From ZLKRG08 sp046094385 (lineage in GTDB: Bacteria; Actinomycetota; Actinomycetes; Nanopelagicales; Nanopelagicaceae), in contig JBJTHJ010000027.1 in assembly GCA_046094385.1 (NCBI GenBank), positions 7,727 through 71,726 of the forward strand: 64,000 bases of DNA. Reading direction: 5' to 3'. Each line of letters begins with the position of its first letter. Position 1 is the first letter of the stretch. The notes under the pieces are model-generated. The model made no database searches, had not been told where the DNA came from, and saw nothing but the letters and a program-made list of their open reading frames with translations. Shown here piece by piece: positions 35,389 to 44,631 of this stretch. A program made the position numbers and the translations under genes.

Positions 35389-36651
35389 TTACAACTCTAC
35401 TTCGCTCTCTTGACGTTCCATGATCATGCTACTTATTCGGCGACGACGACCGATTGGTCGTTCTGCAGTTACTTTCCAGCCTGCTAAGTTAAAGGTTGAA
35501 CCTGGAATCGGCACACGACCTAAAACTTTCGCCATCAGACCGCCGATGGTGTCGACATCTTCGATCAACTCTTGATCTAATTCGACTTCGATCTCTGAAG
35601 CCACATCCTCAATATGTACCTTTGCTTGCACTCGCAATTTATCTTCAGATAACCAGACAAATTGCTCCTCTTCGTCATCGAATTCATCTGCAATCTCTCC
35701 GACAATCTCTTCGATGATATCTTCAATGGTGATTAGACCAGCTGTTCCACCATATTCATCCACCACTATCGCTAAATGGATCTGGTCACGTTGCATATCT
35801 TTCAAAAGTTCGGCAGCGCTCTTTATTTCAGGCACAAAAACCACTGGTCGCATCAATTGCTCGACCGTCTCGCTCTGCTCGGCATCATGATGATCATGTG
35901 CGCGCTTTGCCATATCTTTTATATATGCAATTCCAATGATCTGGTCGATGCTATCTCCGACCACTGGAATTCTTGAATAACCAGATCTAAGCGCTAAGGA
36001 GAGCGCTTGACGCAACGTCTTATCTCGCTCGATCCATACCATTTCGGTTCTTGGAACCATTAACTCTCTGACAAGCGTGTCACCCAGTTCAAAGACCGAG
36101 TGAATCATCTCGTGTTCGTCCTCTTCCACCAACCCACGTTCATGTGCTTGATCTACTAGATCACGTAACTCTTCTTCGTTTGCAAATGGGCCGGATTTAT
36201 AACCTTTACCAGGAGTGATCGCATTACCGATCGCAATTAACAATCTGGTAATCGGCCCCAAAAATACGGATAAGGCATAGGCGATTAACGCACCACTTCT
36301 TGCCCAACTACCTGGATTCTGTTTTCCAAGGGTCCTTGGGCCAACCCCAACAAATATGTAAGCTACCAAGATCATGATGCCCACTGAATAGAAGAGCGCA
36401 GTGGTTGGATTGTTGGTCTCTAGGAAATATTTATATAAGAGCGCAGTCGAGAATAATTCAGCACCTTTTCTAACCAACAGCACTACATTCAAATAACGTG
36501 GGAGATCAAAATGCACTTTACGAACTAATTCACCACCACGCTTATTTGATAGCTCATCGACTACCACGCGAGAAATGTTGTTAAATGCACTCTCCACACC
36601 AGCTAGATATCCGGCTAACACCACTAGCAACACAATTAATAAGAGCGTCAT
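35389..36651 (-). CDS. CNNM/HlyC-CorC-type membrane protein with CBS domains
   Basis: The 420-residue protein has an N-terminal DUF21 membrane domain of about four helices (to about residue 150), two CBS domains (VPRTEMVWIERD onward to about 315) and a C-terminal CorC/HlyC domain ending in SSMIMERQ. These proteins are called hemolysin-like by history, but CNNM/CorC relatives move Mg2+ or other divalent ions. Start is directly after the ybeY stop, in the conserved phoH-ybeY-CBS order. The usual next gene era is missing here. Confidence 0.88.
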   Translation of the reverse strand: MTLLLIVLLVVLAGYLAGVESAFNNISRVVVDELSNKRGGELVRKVHFDLPRYLNVVLLVRKGAELFSTALLYKYFLETNNPTTALFYSVGIMILVAYIFVGVGPRTLGKQNPGSWARSGALIAYALSVFLGPITRLLIAIGNAITPGKGYKSGPFANEEELRDLVDQAHERGLVEEDEHEMIHSVFELGDTLVRELMVPRTEMVWIERDKTLRQALSLALRSGYSRIPVVGDSIDQIIGIAYIKDMAKRAHDHHDAEQSETVEQLMRPVVFVPEIKSAAELLKDMQRDQIHLAIVVDEYGGTAGLITIEDIIEEIVGEIADEFDDEEEQFVWLSEDKLRVQAKVHIEDVASEIEVELDQELIEDVDTIGGLMAKVLGRVPIPGSTFNLAGWKVTAERPIGRRRRISSMIMERQESEVEL

Positions 36652-37080
36652 TTAGTTGGAACTCCTGACCAAATCTTCTTGAAGTGCAAACATCACTCTC
36701 TCTTGCTCTGGCTCTTGGTGGTCATAACCCAGCAGATGTAGAAGTCCATGGGCAGCCAGAATCTTCACTTCATGCTCAAAGCTATGGCCGGCTCGCTCTG
36801 CCTGAGTGCGCGCAACTACCGGAGAGATCACAATATCCCCCAAAATGCCTGGGGCTGGATCATTTGGCTTTAACTCATCCATTGGAAAACTCATGACATC
36901 TGTAGTTCCTGGTAACTCCATCCATTTTTCATGCAATTGCGCCATCTCCACATCATCTATGAATGCCAGGGTTAATTCGCAATCGGGATGCAGGCCAAGC
37001 TCCTTGATGGAGTGAGTCAGTAATTTATGTACTACGGCTTCCGGGGCCAATTGCCCCGAGCGATTTTCGACTTCAATCAT
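36652..37080 (-). CDS. ybeY: Endoribonuclease YbeY
   Basis: The 142-residue metalloprotein has the zinc-binding HGLLHLLGYDH motif (about residues 107-117) characteristic of YbeY, which processes 16S rRNA and takes part in ribosome quality control. TTDVMSFPMDE is the second conserved stretch. It overlaps phoH by four bases. Confidence 0.95.
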   Translation of the reverse strand: MIEVENRSGQLAPEAVVHKLLTHSIKELGLHPDCELTLAFIDDVEMAQLHEKWMELPGTTDVMSFPMDELKPNDPAPGILGDIVISPVVARTQAERAGHSFEHEVKILAAHGLLHLLGYDHQEPEQERVMFALQEDLVRSSN

Positions 37081-38066
37081 CTAATTTGTCGAGCTTGAGT
37101 TACTGAGTTGCTTCGCGCCTCATCGTATGCCTCATATGCGCTGACGATATCGCTAATTAATCTATGGCGAACTACATCCTCTGCAGTTAAATCCATGAAG
37201 GCAATGTCATCTATTCCTTCTAGGATCTTTCGGATCGTGGCCAATCCAGAGTTCTTGCCATGTGGCAGATCCACTTGAGTTACATCCCCCGTAATCACCA
37301 TCTTGGATCCAAATCCCAATCGAGTTAAGAACATCTTCATCTGCTCAGCCGTGGTGTTCTGCGCCTCATCCAAAATTATAAAAGAGTCGTTCAACGTGCG
37401 ACCACGCATATAAGCAAGTGGTGCCACTTCGATTACACCACTTTGCATCAATTTAGGAATCGCTTCTTGATCCAACATGTCATGTAAGGCATCAAAAAGT
37501 GGACGTAAATATGGATCGATTTTCTCAGTCAATGTGCCTGGCAGAAATCCCAGATGTTCGCCAGCTTCTACCGCTGGGCGGGTCAAGATAATTCGATTTA
37601 TCTCGCGAGCTTGAAGCGCTGCTACCGCTTTGGCCATTGCCAAATAAGTCTTACCGGTTCCGGCTGGTCCAATTCCAAAGGTGATTGTGTTCTGAGCGAT
37701 CGCCTCGACATAAGACTTTTGATTTGCAGTCTTTGGTCGGATGGTGCGACCACGATTGCTAACGATGTTCAATGATAAAACTTCAGCGGGATGCTTCTGC
37801 GGATTGGATTTGAGCATCGAGATGGAACGTTTGATAACCTCAGGATTAATATCTTGACCAGAGCGAAGCACCACCAATAATTCGGTGATCAATTGCTCCA
37901 CCCGATCGCATTCCTCGACATCACCACGTAATGCGATCTCATTTCCACGTACGGTTAATGAGGTGTTGGGAAAAGCCGCTTCTATTTCACGTAAATTTCG
38001 ATCTGTTGGCCCTACTAGTGCGACCATTGGAATGGCGGTCGGGACCGTTATGAGAGTTCGTTCCAT
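37077..38066 (-). CDS. phoH: PhoH-family ATPase
   Basis: The 329-residue protein has a KH-like N-terminal region and a PhoH ATPase core: Walker A GPAGTGKT (about residues 136-143), RPAVEAGEHLGFLPG, and Walker B with FIILDEAQNT. PhoH proteins are putative RNA-helicase-like NTPases associated with YbeY. It overlaps ybeY by four bases and lies 25 bases after the HIT gene. Confidence 0.94.
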   Translation of the reverse strand: MERTLITVPTAIPMVALVGPTDRNLREIEAAFPNTSLTVRGNEIALRGDVEECDRVEQLITELLVVLRSGQDINPEVIKRSISMLKSNPQKHPAEVLSLNIVSNRGRTIRPKTANQKSYVEAIAQNTITFGIGPAGTGKTYLAMAKAVAALQAREINRIILTRPAVEAGEHLGFLPGTLTEKIDPYLRPLFDALHDMLDQEAIPKLMQSGVIEVAPLAYMRGRTLNDSFIILDEAQNTTAEQMKMFLTRLGFGSKMVITGDVTQVDLPHGKNSGLATIRKILEGIDDIAFMDLTAEDVVRHRLISDIVSAYEAYDEARSNSVTQARQIR

Positions 38067-38091
38067 GTAAGCGTAATTCTATCTAAAAATA

Positions 38092-38439
38092 CTAACCCGG
38101 TGGCCAGGTGAAATCGCGCCCACCCAAGAGGTGTAAATGAGCGTGAAATACCGATTGCCCAACTGCTGCTCCAGTATTGAAAACTGTGCGATACCCAGGA
38201 AGTTGTCGATCGGTTGCAATGAGTTTGGCGGCCTTAAAAAGTGATGCTGTGACCACCGCACTTGCATCTGCTAAAGCTGCTGCATTCTCAACATGCAAAG
38301 TCGGAACCAAAAGTACATGTGTCGGCGCTTGGGGATTTAAATCGTTGAAAGCCACCACATTCTCATCTTTGTACACGATATCCGCTGGGATCTCTCCTTC
38401 GATGATCTTGCAGAAGATGCAATTTGGATCTAACGCCAT
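38092..38439 (-). CDS. HIT-family nucleotide-binding protein
   Basis: The 115-residue protein has the N-terminal CIFCKIIEGEIPAD and the histidine triad FHAHLHLLGG near the C-terminus, as in HinT-like purine nucleoside phosphoramidases. The natural substrate is uncertain. It lies four bases after rsmE in the conserved dnaJ-rsmE-hit-phoH order. Confidence 0.92.
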   Translation of the reverse strand: MALDPNCIFCKIIEGEIPADIVYKDENVVAFNDLNPQAPTHVLLVPTLHVENAAALADASAVVTASLFKAAKLIATDRQLPGYRTVFNTGAAVGQSVFHAHLHLLGGRDFTWPPG

Positions 38440-38443
38440 GTTC

Positions 38444-39133
38444 TCACCATACCTTCATCAGCGCGCTTGCTGCGCTAACGGCAGCCAGCCCTGCATGTGC
38501 CGAGCGCAATACTGGTCGGCCCAACTTAATTAAAGCGCCACCTGCATCTTGGAATTGATGTAACTCTTCATCTGAAATTCCACCTTCAGGTCCAATCACA
38601 ATCAAAGTCTTGGTGGCTGGCTTTACCACCTCTGATATTTGTGAAGTAGCAGATTCATGGCAAATTAGAATCTGTGAAAAATCGGCAAACCTAGCGATGA
38701 TTTCCTTGGTATCCATCAATTGATGAACTTTTGGGATGGTAAATCTTCGACTCTGCTTAGCAGCCTCAATCGCTGCAATCTCCCATTTATGACTATCTCT
38801 TCCAATTGATCTTGATGCCTGCCACGGAAAAATCTCAAAGGCACCTGATGCCGTCAATAATTCGACCGCCTCTTTTGCGCGTTCGCTCTTTGGAATTGCT
38901 TGAACTACTGAAATCTGACTTTGCATCGGTGGTTCTTGACCACGTTCTACTACCTCTAGGTCGACCTCTCTCTTTGAAAGGTTCTTAATCTGACACTTTG
39001 CCCAATTCCCTTGTCCATCTGAAAGCAATAGATATTCACCGACCGCCATTCGCAAGACGCGCATGGCGTGATGAGCATTATCTTCAATTAGCTTTGGGTC
39101 TGTTAAATTATCACTGAAGAAAAGTTGCAACAT
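38444..39133 (-). CDS. rsmE: 16S rRNA (uracil-1498-N3)-methyltransferase RsmE
   Basis: The 229-residue SPOUT methyltransferase has an N-terminal PUA-like domain (HAMRVLRMAVGEYLLLSDG) and the C-terminal knot with VIGPEGGISDEE and LGRPVLRSAHA. Its ATG shares one base with the dnaJ stop. Confidence 0.94.
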   Translation of the reverse strand: MLQLFFSDNLTDPKLIEDNAHHAMRVLRMAVGEYLLLSDGQGNWAKCQIKNLSKREVDLEVVERGQEPPMQSQISVVQAIPKSERAKEAVELLTASGAFEIFPWQASRSIGRDSHKWEIAAIEAAKQSRRFTIPKVHQLMDTKEIIARFADFSQILICHESATSQISEVVKPATKTLIVIGPEGGISDEELHQFQDAGGALIKLGRPVLRSAHAGLAAVSAASALMKVW

Positions 39134-40236
39134 CAGAACTTTAGCGCTCCACGCAATTTGGCCATGATAGAACCATCGTCTTTTTTGACTGTTGAGCTAT
39201 CTGAATCCTCGCCACGTAATGTTGCAAATTTACGAAGTAACTCCTCTTGCTCGCGACTTAATTTGGTTGGCGTGACTACTTCAATGTGTACGATCAAATC
39301 CCCACGACCAGTTCCACGCAATCTGGTTACGCCCAGACCTCTTAACGCGATCTTATTTCCTGATTGGGTACCTGACTTGATTTCGATCTCTGATTCCCCG
39401 TCTAAAGTTTTGATTTGTGCTTTAGTGCCAAGCGCAGCCGCTGTAAATGGAATAGATAAAGCCAGATGTAACGTTTCGCCATCACGAACCAGATATTCGT
39501 GTTCGCGTTGAATGATCTCTACATATAAATCACCAGCAGGGCCACCACCTGGACCAACTTCCCCACGGCCTGCCAATTGAATTCGATTTCCAGTTTCGAC
39601 GCCACCTGGAATCTGCACGTTGATAGTTTGTCTTGCGCGTACCCGGCCATCTCCGTGACATTCTCGACACGGATTATTGATGATGGTTCCGTAACCCTGA
39701 CAGGCAGCACAAGGTCTAGAAGTCATCACCTGTCCAAGGATGGATCGGGTAACTTGTTGGGTTTCACCGCGACCTTTACAGATTCCACAAACTGTAGGAG
39801 CGCTTGCATCTTGGCAGCCGCTACCTTCACATTTTTTACAGAGTACTGCGCTTTCAACTGTGATCTCGCGTTCCGTGCCAAAACAAGCTTCAGCTAAATC
39901 AACTTCAACTCTGATCAATGCATCCTGGCCGGCACGCGCCCTTGAGCGTGGACCACGCGATGTTGCACCCTGACCGAAGAAGGCATCCATGATGTCGTTA
40001 AAACCAAATCCACCACCGAAGCCTCCGCCGAAACTTCCGCCCATGTCATATTGCTGACGCTTCTGCGGATCGCTCAATACATCGTAAGCTGCAGTAACCT
40101 CTTTGAAACGTTCTTGTACTTGTGGATCTGGATTGATATCCGGATGTAATTCACGGGCAAGTTTGCGATAGGCACGCTTTATCTCATCGCCATTGGCATC
40201 CCTCGAGACTCCCAAAGTCTCATATAAATCAGCCAT
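39133..40236 (-). CDS. dnaJ: Chaperone protein DnaJ
   Basis: The 367-residue co-chaperone has the J domain with HPD at residues 31-33, a G/F-rich region (GGSFGGGFGGGFGF), four zinc motifs CKKCEGSG, CGICKGRG, CAACQGYG and CRECHGDG, and the C-terminal substrate-binding domains. It stimulates DnaK. Being coupled directly to hrcA marks it as the DnaJ2-type copy of actinobacteria; dnaK and grpE are not in the window. Confidence 0.96.
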   Translation of the reverse strand: MADLYETLGVSRDANGDEIKRAYRKLARELHPDINPDPQVQERFKEVTAAYDVLSDPQKRQQYDMGGSFGGGFGGGFGFNDIMDAFFGQGATSRGPRSRARAGQDALIRVEVDLAEACFGTEREITVESAVLCKKCEGSGCQDASAPTVCGICKGRGETQQVTRSILGQVMTSRPCAACQGYGTIINNPCRECHGDGRVRARQTINVQIPGGVETGNRIQLAGRGEVGPGGGPAGDLYVEIIQREHEYLVRDGETLHLALSIPFTAAALGTKAQIKTLDGESEIEIKSGTQSGNKIALRGLGVTRLRGTGRGDLIVHIEVVTPTKLSREQEELLRKFATLRGEDSDSSTVKKDDGSIMAKLRGALKF

Positions 40237-41244
40237 TTATGCCTGCTCCTGAAGATAGCGACTTACATAATTTGCAACTGCACTAACCGCAGCCATCGAA
40301 CTTGCATAGTCCATACGGGTCGGGCCGATCACGCCAAGAGCGCCAACTTCGCCATAACTTGTGGAGATCACACTGGTCTCACGAAGATTTGCATCTTGTT
40401 GCTCGCTTCCGATTCTTATCTGCAATCCTTGCAAGCCACTGCTAGCTCCACCAAGTAGGCGCAAAAGCACCACCTGTTCTTCTAGCGCCTCTAGGATCGG
40501 ATGGATCTGGACTGAGAAATCTTCACGGAAACGAGTTAAGTTCGCAGTTCCAGCTAAAACCACTTTCTCCTCAGGTTTTTCGAGGGCCATTTCTATCAAT
40601 GTCGAGACCACGACTGCCATATTTCTACGATCTACGGCAGACATCGAGTCCATCAACGTCGTTAAACGATCAGCAACATCCGGAAGTTTCTGGCCTGCGA
40701 TTGAGTTATTTAACTTGATCCTTAGATTGTTGAGAAAATCTTCATCAATCTCTGTGGCTACATCAATAGTGCGCTGCTCCACTCTTCCGGTATCGGTGAT
40801 CAATATCAACATCACCCGCATGGAATTAAGTAAGACCAATTCCACGTGGCGAACTTTAGATTTGACAAGTGATGGATACTGGACCACTGCAACCTGTTTA
40901 GTTACATCTGCTAGAAGTTTGACCGTACGCATCACCACATCATCCAAATCCAAAGCACCTTCAAGAAATGTTTCGATTGCTCTACGTTCTGGAGCAGATA
41001 GTGGCTTTACGGTCGCAAGTTGATCTACAAATGCTCGATATCCCAAATCTGTAGGAATTCGTCCCGCCGAAGTATGTGGCTGGGTAATCAGCCCCTCTTC
41101 CTCCAATACCGCCATTTCATTTCTGATTGTGGCCGGAGATACTCCTAAATTATGTTTTTCCGCCAATACCTTCGAACCGACAGGTTCGTGAGTAGCGACA
41201 TACTCATCAACAATCGCTCTTAGGATTTCAAGTCGTCTACTCAT
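40237..41244 (-). CDS. hrcA: Heat-inducible transcription repressor HrcA
   Basis: The 335-residue repressor has an N-terminal winged helix (RRLEILRAIVDEYVATHEPVG, and GVSPATIRNEMAVLEEEGLI) and a GAF-like core ending with IGPTRMDY near residue 310. It normally binds CIRCE elements of heat-shock operons. No CIRCE sequence is visible upstream of this gene, so any autoregulation would act elsewhere. It lies 14 bases after the lepA-hemW gene. Confidence 0.95.
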   Translation of the reverse strand: MSRRLEILRAIVDEYVATHEPVGSKVLAEKHNLGVSPATIRNEMAVLEEEGLITQPHTSAGRIPTDLGYRAFVDQLATVKPLSAPERRAIETFLEGALDLDDVVMRTVKLLADVTKQVAVVQYPSLVKSKVRHVELVLLNSMRVMLILITDTGRVEQRTIDVATEIDEDFLNNLRIKLNNSIAGQKLPDVADRLTTLMDSMSAVDRRNMAVVVSTLIEMALEKPEEKVVLAGTANLTRFREDFSVQIHPILEALEEQVVLLRLLGGASSGLQGLQIRIGSEQQDANLRETSVISTSYGEVGALGVIGPTRMDYASSMAAVSAVANYVSRYLQEQA

Positions 41245-41258
41245 GATTGCTCCGAATT

Positions 41259-44200
41259 TTAAGCCATAATCAAGGTGCGCACGATTCGATCAGCGATCAA
41301 GCGTCCCTTTGCAGTCAGAACCATGCGCTCATCGACTATCTCCACTTCGGATCCATATTCCTCCAGTAGCTTTAGCTGGCTTGGATTTAGTTCCGTGATT
41401 GAAAGTCCCTCGCGCAATCGAATCTGTAACATGAATCTCTCGTCGCGCTTCTGTTCGATTGTCAAAGTTTCACGTTCTTGCATCGGCGATTCGAAGTTTG
41501 CCAATTGGTCCTGATATTTGCTTGGGTGTTTTACATTCCACCAACGAACACCATCCAAGTGCGAATGCGCTCCAGGGCCTAGCCCCCACCAATTCTGATT
41601 TCGCCAATAAACCAAATTATGTTCAGCTGGTCTACCCCAATTGCTTAGTTCATACCACTGCAGCCCCGCTTTATTGGCAGCATCATCAACCGCCAAATAC
41701 ATACTCGCCATCAAATCATCATCTGGTTTCGAAATCTCGCCACGTTTTATCTGGGCTGCCAATTTGGTTCCAGGTTCAACTATCAATGCATATGCGCTCA
41801 AATGATCAATACCGTAAGCAAGTGCGGTATCGACCGTTGCTTGCCATTGCTCCAAAGTTTCGCCAGGTGTGCCATAGATCAAGTCCAAGCTGATATTTTC
41901 AAAACCAGCTTTTCGAGCGCTCTCAACAGATTTTGCCACATTCTCTGGATTGTGCGTGCGGTCTAACACTTTCAAGACTTGCGTATTAGCAGATTGCATC
42001 CCCATTGAGATTCGATTAATTCCAATCTCACGATAATCTTTTAGCGATTGCAAAGTCAATGTATCTGGATTGCACTCTATGGTGATTTCGATATCAGGAG
42101 CAAACTCCCACCGTTGTTTTAATAGATCTATTACTCGCCCCAAATCCCTTGCAGGCATTAGTGATGGCGTCCCACCACCAAAGAAGATTGTGGGAATCGT
42201 GGTGGTATTTGTACGAGCTGCGAAAGTGACTTCGGCGATAAGCGAATCTATGAAACCTTGTGAAACACCTTCTAAGGTTTGGCCTACTTTGAGTTCATTT
42301 GGGGTGTAGGTATTGAAATCACAATAACCACATCGCTTTACGCAATATGGGATATGTACATAACACGAGAGATTAGACATTAGAGTGCAGCTCGACTGAT
42401 CGCGTGCAGCTTTAACCTTCTCGATGTCAGCGTCGGTTGCAAGCGCGGCCACGAATGCCTCCTGCGGAACTTCTACGCGCCCCACCATCTTCATGCGCTT
42501 CTTGCCCTCCTTCTGTTTCTCAAGGAGTTTGCGCTTTCTGGTGATATCACCGCCATAGCACTTTGCAAGAACATCTTTTCTGATCGCGCGAATATTCTCT
42601 CGTGCGATGATCTTGGAACCAATCGCTGCCTGAATTGGAACTTCAAATTGCTGCCTTGGGATCAATTCTCGAAGTTTCTGAGTCATCATCACACCGTATG
42701 CATATGCCTTATCGCGATGCACAATGGAGCTAAACGCATCTACGGTCTCACCATTTAGCAAAATATCCACTTTGACCAAATTGCCTGCCAGATTCCCTTC
42801 ATCTTCGTAATCTAGAGAGGCATAGCCCTTGGTGCGAGATTTGAGCTGATCAAAGAAATCGAAAACGATCTCGGCAAGCGGCAGGTCGTATCTAATCTCC
42901 ACACGATCCTCAGATAGGTAATCCATCCCAAGTAAGGTGCCTCTTCGATCCTGACAAAGCTCCATGATCGTTCCAATAAATTCACTTGGGGCCAAGACGG
43001 TTGCTTTAACAATCGGTTCTAAAACTTCGCCAACTTTTCCATTTGGAAACTCGGAGGGGTTAGTAACTGTGATCTGTTTTCCATCTTCCATGGTGACTTC
43101 ATAGACCACGTTTGGCGCGGTGGAGATCAAGTTCAATCCGGCTTCACGCTCTAATCGCTCGCGCACGATCTCCATGTGCAATAGCCCCAAGAAGCCGCAG
43201 CGAAATCCAAAACCAAGCGCAGCTGAGCTTTCCGGTTCATATACCAATGCGGCATCGTTTAACTGCAATTTATCAAGCGCTTTTCGCAACATTGGAAAAT
43301 CTGCACCATCGATTGGATAGAGACCGGAAAAGACCATTGGTTTTGGATCTTTATAGCCTGCTAGTGGCTCTTTGGCTGGCTTTTGATAAAGCGTAACCGT
43401 ATCTCCAACGCGTGATTGACGCACATCTTTAACGCCAGTAATTAGATAACCCACTTCGCCAACGCTAAGTCCCTGAGAGGCTATCGGCTCTGGCGAGATT
43501 GCACCTATCTCAAGCAACTCATGGCGAGCGCCAGTTGAGATCATTTGAATTTGATCGCGAGGAGATAGTTTTCCATCCACTACTCGAATGTAAGTAACTA
43601 CACCGCGATAAACATCATAAACTGAATCAAAAATCAGCGCTCGAGTTGGCGCATCCTTTACACCCACTGGTGCAGGTATCTGATCGACAATCTCATCTAA
43701 TAACTCTTCTACGCCAGCACCTGTCTTTCCAGAAACCCGGAGTACCTCTTCTGGTTGGCAACCAATTAACTTTGCCAATTCGGCAGCGAACTTGTCAGGT
43801 TGAGCAGCTGGTAAATCGATCTTATTTAGGACTGGGATTATTCGTAGGTTGTTCTCCATGGCCAGATAAAGGTTTGCCAAGGTCTGCGCCTCGATACCTT
43901 GCGCACAATCCACCAACAAGATCGCACCTTCGCACGCTGCAAGCGAGCGCGAGACTTCATACGTGAAATCCACGTGTCCTGGAGTATCGATCATATTCAA
44001 GATGTACTCCTTGCCATCTCGACCCGAGCGCCAAGGTAATCGCACTGCCTGCGACTTAATGGTGATACCACGTTCGCGTTCAATATCCATACGATCCAAA
44101 TACTGTGCGCGCATCTGGCGCGGATCCACGACTTCCGTAATTTGAAGCATCCGATCGGCAAGAGTGGATTTGCCATGATCAATATGTGCGATGATGCAGA

Positions 44201-44267
44201 AATTACGGATCTGAGCGGGGTCAGTTGAGGCAGGCTGTGGAGCCTTGCTTAAAGGAATTGCCGGCAT
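41259..44267 (-). CDS. lepA-hemW: In-frame fusion of elongation factor 4 (LepA) and HemW radical-SAM protein
   Basis: One uninterrupted frame of 1002 codons. Residues 1-629 are a full LepA: G1 AHIDHGKST (27-35), GHVDFTYEVSR, NKIDLP, and the C-terminal domain through KKRMKMVGRVEVPQEAF. Residues 630-1002 are a complete HemW beginning with a native-looking Met (MSNLSCYVHIPYC) and the cluster CVKRCGYC (Cys642, 646, 649), then FFGGGTPSLM. The genes are normally separate neighbours. At the junction the sequence CTAATG (42378-42383) contains TAA in another frame, exactly the stop-start overlap used elsewhere here, so one lost or gained base may have fused them. A real fusion and a sequencing error both remain possible. 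LepA remodels ribosomes; HemW is a heme chaperone. Confidence 0.85.
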   Translation of the reverse strand: MPAIPLSKAPQPASTDPAQIRNFCIIAHIDHGKSTLADRMLQITEVVDPRQMRAQYLDRMDIERERGITIKSQAVRLPWRSGRDGKEYILNMIDTPGHVDFTYEVSRSLAACEGAILLVDCAQGIEAQTLANLYLAMENNLRIIPVLNKIDLPAAQPDKFAAELAKLIGCQPEEVLRVSGKTGAGVEELLDEIVDQIPAPVGVKDAPTRALIFDSVYDVYRGVVTYIRVVDGKLSPRDQIQMISTGARHELLEIGAISPEPIASQGLSVGEVGYLITGVKDVRQSRVGDTVTLYQKPAKEPLAGYKDPKPMVFSGLYPIDGADFPMLRKALDKLQLNDAALVYEPESSAALGFGFRCGFLGLLHMEIVRERLEREAGLNLISTAPNVVYEVTMEDGKQITVTNPSEFPNGKVGEVLEPIVKATVLAPSEFIGTIMELCQDRRGTLLGMDYLSEDRVEIRYDLPLAEIVFDFFDQLKSRTKGYASLDYEDEGNLAGNLVKVDILLNGETVDAFSSIVHRDKAYAYGVMMTQKLRELIPRQQFEVPIQAAIGSKIIARENIRAIRKDVLAKCYGGDITRKRKLLEKQKEGKKRMKMVGRVEVPQEAFVAALATDADIEKVKAARDQSSCTLMSNLSCYVHIPYCVKRCGYCDFNTYTPNELKVGQTLEGVSQGFIDSLIAEVTFAARTNTTTIPTIFFGGGTPSLMPARDLGRVIDLLKQRWEFAPDIEITIECNPDTLTLQSLKDYREIGINRISMGMQSANTQVLKVLDRTHNPENVAKSVESARKAGFENISLDLIYGTPGETLEQWQATVDTALAYGIDHLSAYALIVEPGTKLAAQIKRGEISKPDDDLMASMYLAVDDAANKAGLQWYELSNWGRPAEHNLVYWRNQNWWGLGPGAHSHLDGVRWWNVKHPSKYQDQLANFESPMQERETLTIEQKRDERFMLQIRLREGLSITELNPSQLKLLEEYGSEVEIVDERMVLTAKGRLIADRIVRTLIMA

Positions 44268-44287
44268 GGCGGCTTACTATTTACTGA

Positions 44288-44548
44288 TTACTTCTTAGCA
44301 GCGGCTTTAGCCATTGCTGACTTCTTGTTAGCTGCTTGGTTACGATGAATTACGCCCTTAGCAACTGCAACATCAAGAAGTCTGGAAGCGCTACGAAGTT
44401 CAGTCTGAACCTTGGTGGCATCTCCAGCTGCTACTGCGTCGCGGAATTTACGGATTGCGCTCTTTAAGCCAGAGGTCACTGCCTTGTTACGTTGGCGCGC
44501 CTTCTCGTTGGTCTTAATTCGCTTAATCTGCGACTTAATGTTTGCCAC
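44288..44548 (-). CDS. rpsT: 30S ribosomal protein S20
   Basis: The 86-residue protein reads MANIKSQIKRIKTNEKARQR at the start and NQAANKKSAMAKAA at the end, both typical of S20. It starts with GTG and has AAGGAG six bases before it. It lies between holA and lepA, on the same strand as both; in mycobacteria rpsT is on the opposite strand to holA. A TTGAAC and TAACCT pair about 18 bases apart upstream may be its promoter. The holA-rpsT gap also holds the palindrome CGCTATAGCG (44573-44582). Confidence 0.95.
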   Translation of the reverse strand: MANIKSQIKRIKTNEKARQRNKAVTSGLKSAIRKFRDAVAAGDATKVQTELRSASRLLDVAVAKGVIHRNQAANKKSAMAKAAAKK

Positions 44549-44631
44549 TTAGATCTCCTTGATTTTTCGCCACGCTATAGCGGGCAGGTCGCAAAGGTTA
44601 CCAGCGCGCCTATGGGGGGTTCAAATTCGCG

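Noticed and set aside
40361..41023. Plus-strand 220-codon open frame inside hrcA
   Set aside because: It lies antisense to HrcA, shows no domain-like pattern and mirrors its codon use.
41245..41258. CIRCE operator for hrcA-dnaJ
   Set aside because: The 14-base gap has no TTAGCACTC inverted repeat, and none is seen upstream of lepA.
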